DNA from: Pseudomonadota bacterium
GTDB taxonomy: Bacteria; Pseudomonadota; Gammaproteobacteria; Burkholderiales; Burkholderiaceae_B
Reading direction: 5' to 3'
DNA: 14,780 nt
Assembly (NCBI GenBank): GCA_023422555.1
Contig: JAFAGQ010000027.1
Span: 1 to 14,780, forward strand
The position numbers and the translations under genes were made by a program. A model generated the notes under the pieces. It was not told the DNA's origin. It saw only the letters and a list, made by a program, of their open reading frames with translations, and made no database searches. Shown piece after piece: positions 13,285-14,780 of this stretch; within the stretch, counting starts at the first letter, position 1, and every line of letters begins with the position of its first letter.

Positions 13285-14259
13285 ATGACCCATCCTGTCG
13301 TACAAGAATTGCGTGCACAAATGACGCTTCCTGTTATTTGCTCCCCCATGTTCATCGTGTCCAATCCCGACATGGTTATCGAGCAGTGCAAAAGTGGTCT
13401 TATTGGATCATTTCCCGCACTGAATGCCCGGCCGGCCACGTTGCTTGACGACTGGCTCGCCCGCATTACCAGTACACTGGATGAAGAACGCAATCAGAAT
13501 CCGGAAAAGAAAATTGCGCCATTCGCGGTCAATCAGATCATTCATACGTCAAATGACCGTCTTGATCATGACATGCAGACCTGCGCGAAATACAAGGTTC
13601 CCATTATCATTACCAGTCTGCGTGCCCCCAACGAAGTTGCAAGCGAAGTGCACCGCTGGGGTGGTCTGGTATTTCATGATGTCACAACCATACGCCACGC
13701 GGAAAAAGCGCTGGAGGCCGGTGTGGACGGCCTGATTCTTGTTGCAGCAGGTGCCGGCGGGCACGCCGGGACGCTCAGTCCATTTGCGCTGGTCTCTGAA
13801 GTGCGCAAGTTCTATGACGGTCCGATCATTCTTTCGGGCTCGATCACCAATGGCAATACGATTCTGGCAGCCCAGGCCATGGGCGCTGACTTTGCTTACA
13901 TCGGTACGCGTTTCATTGCCAGCCAGGAGGCCAACGCCGATCCTCGCTACAAGCAGATGATTGTCGAATCCACCGCAAAGGATATCGTATATACGCCCTT
14001 CTTCACCGGCATTCCAGGAAACTATCTGGCCTCCAGCATCACCGCCTCAGGCCTGGATCCGGCCAATCTGAAACCTGAAGACAAGTCTTCGACCAATTTC
14101 GGCACAACCCGCGTCAAGGCCTGGAAAGATGTCTGGGGTGCCGGACAGGGTGTCGGGACTATCGATGCCGTCGAACCGGTTGCCACAATTGCAGAACGCA
14201 TGCAGCAGGAGTACGCAGCAGCACGAGAGCGCATCGCCAAAGAGAGTGCATATGACTGA
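13285..14259 (+). CDS. Nitronate monooxygenase / 2-nitropropane dioxygenase-like FMN protein
   Basis: This 324-residue TIM-barrel flavoprotein belongs to the NMO/2-NPD family. ICSPMFIVSNPDM (18-30) matches the N-terminal FMN-site segment. AAGAGGHAG (154-162) with His160 is the family hallmark, the histidine being the proposed catalytic residue. LSGSITNGNTILAAQAMGADFAYIGTRF (183-210) is the phosphate-binding half of the barrel. Family members oxidise nitronates, but the same superfamily includes FabK enoyl-ACP reductase, and many members have no known nitro substrate. The ATG at 13285 has GAGG 9 nt upstream; the in-frame TTG at 13276 is directly against that site and was rejected. Its stop overlaps the start of a crotonase-fold gene by 8 nt, suggesting that its true substrate may be an acyl-CoA rather than a nitroalkane. 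That last point is inference. Confidence 0.85.
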   Translation: MTHPVVQELRAQMTLPVICSPMFIVSNPDMVIEQCKSGLIGSFPALNARPATLLDDWLARITSTLDEERNQNPEKKIAPFAVNQIIHTSNDRLDHDMQTCAKYKVPIIITSLRAPNEVASEVHRWGGLVFHDVTTIRHAEKALEAGVDGLILVAAGAGGHAGTLSPFALVSEVRKFYDGPIILSGSITNGNTILAAQAMGADFAYIGTRFIASQEANADPRYKQMIVESTAKDIVYTPFFTGIPGNYLASSITASGLDPANLKPEDKSSTNFGTTRVKAWKDVWGAGQGVGTIDAVEPVATIAERMQQEYAAARERIAKESAYD

Positions 14260-14780
14260 GAACATCACAACTGAAAATACCCACGGTGACAGCGTCAAAG
14301 TTGACATCAGCGAACGGATCATGACGATTGTCATTAACCGTCCTGCACAGAAGAATGCGCTGAATACCTCTACCTATGCTGCATTGATTCAGGCATTGGA
14401 ACAGGCCACCGGCAATCCCGAGCTCAACGCCATCGTCCTTACTGGTGCGGGTGGCTATTTCACCGCGGGTAATGACCTTGGCGATTTCGTCAAAACTCCG
14501 GAAGGCGCAAGTCCTGGTCTGCGGTTTCTCAAATGCATCAGCAAGGTTGACATTCCCATTATCGCTGCCGTTGAAGGCGGTGCCATCGGCATTGGCGTCA
14601 CCATGCTTTTGCATTGTGATTTCGTTGTCGCGGGTACGGGTACGCAGTTTCGCATTCCATTTGTACCTCTCGGGCTTTGTCCTGAGGGCGCATCCAGTCT
14701 GCTTCTCTCTCGTTATGTGGGAATTCGCAAGGCCAATGAGTGGCTTTACCGAGGTTCACCCTTCACTGCAGAAGAAGCCC
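14252..14780 (+). CDS. Enoyl-CoA hydratase/isomerase family protein (partial, runs off the right edge)
   Basis: The first 176 residues of a crotonase-fold protein are present; the 3' end is outside the window. The oxyanion segment FTAGNDLGDF (70-79) and AAVEGGAIGIGVTMLLHCDF (105-124) are recognisable. The two glutamates used by true enoyl-CoA hydratases are replaced: Thr117 stands at the Glu144 position and Phe137 at the Glu164 position of rat crotonase. Instead the sequence has LGLCPEGASS with Glu145, the arrangement of delta3,delta2-enoyl-CoA isomerases (ECI/PECI group). An isomerase is therefore more likely than a hydratase. The ATG at 14252 overlaps the end of the flavoprotein gene by 8 nt (ATGACTGA), so the two are translationally coupled. 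Confidence 0.87.
   Translation, partial: MTENITTENTHGDSVKVDISERIMTIVINRPAQKNALNTSTYAALIQALEQATGNPELNAIVLTGAGGYFTAGNDLGDFVKTPEGASPGLRFLKCISKVDIPIIAAVEGGAIGIGVTMLLHCDFVVAGTGTQFRIPFVPLGLCPEGASSLLLSRYVGIRKANEWLYRGSPFTAEEA

Overview
The window is a catabolic island from a moderate-GC proteobacterium. Codon use and protein character (GltL-type ABC ATPase, PcaIJF, FadB-like fusion, IclR regulator, hot-dog thioesterase) suggest a betaproteobacterium of the Alcaligenaceae/Burkholderiales type. This is an inference from remembered family resemblance, not from a search. No tRNA, rRNA, CRISPR array, transposase, phage gene or broken gene is visible.

Layout. (1) 48-788 (+): the ATPase of a glutamate/aspartate ABC importer, closed by a strong intrinsic terminator at 809-841. 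(2) 8802 down to 945 (-): six genes in one direction, in transcription order: FadB-like hydratase/dehydrogenase fusion, thiolase, acyl-CoA ligase (ATGA overlap with the thiolase), then pcaI, pcaJ, pcaF. Spacers are 164, -4, 87, 12 and 162 bp. (3) 8803-9172: a 370-bp divergent control region with a perfect 19-bp palindrome, a good sigma70-type promoter for the + side and an inverted repeat in the predicted leader. (4) 9173-12027 (+): two acyl-CoA dehydrogenase subunits that look like the PimC/PimD large/small pair, followed by a PaaI-type thioesterase. (5) 12028-12138: six GCCGGC-type elements forming up to three hairpins between convergent genes. (6) 12128-12949 (-): an IclR-family regulator. 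(7) 12950-13284: a divergent control region with several palindromes. (8) 13285 to the right edge (+): a nitronate monooxygenase-like flavoprotein overlapping by 8 nt with a crotonase-fold gene cut off by the window end.

How the genes fit together. The two arms diverging from 8803-9172 supply every step of beta-oxidation of a free (di)carboxylic acid: ligase, acyl-CoA dehydrogenase, hydratase, 3-hydroxyacyl-CoA dehydrogenase and thiolase. The gene set matches the pimFABCDE dicarboxylate operon described in Rhodopseudomonas palustris. Here the minus arm continues into pcaIJF, the last two steps of the beta-ketoadipate pathway. An even-chain dicarboxylate shortened to adipyl-CoA would pass through 3-oxoadipyl-CoA, the substrate of PcaF, giving succinyl-CoA and acetyl-CoA. 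The locus therefore looks like a joint dicarboxylate (adipate-type) and aromatic-funnel module. The IclR gene and its palindromes are the obvious candidates for controlling at least the flavoprotein/isomerase unit, whose substrate cannot be named from sequence.
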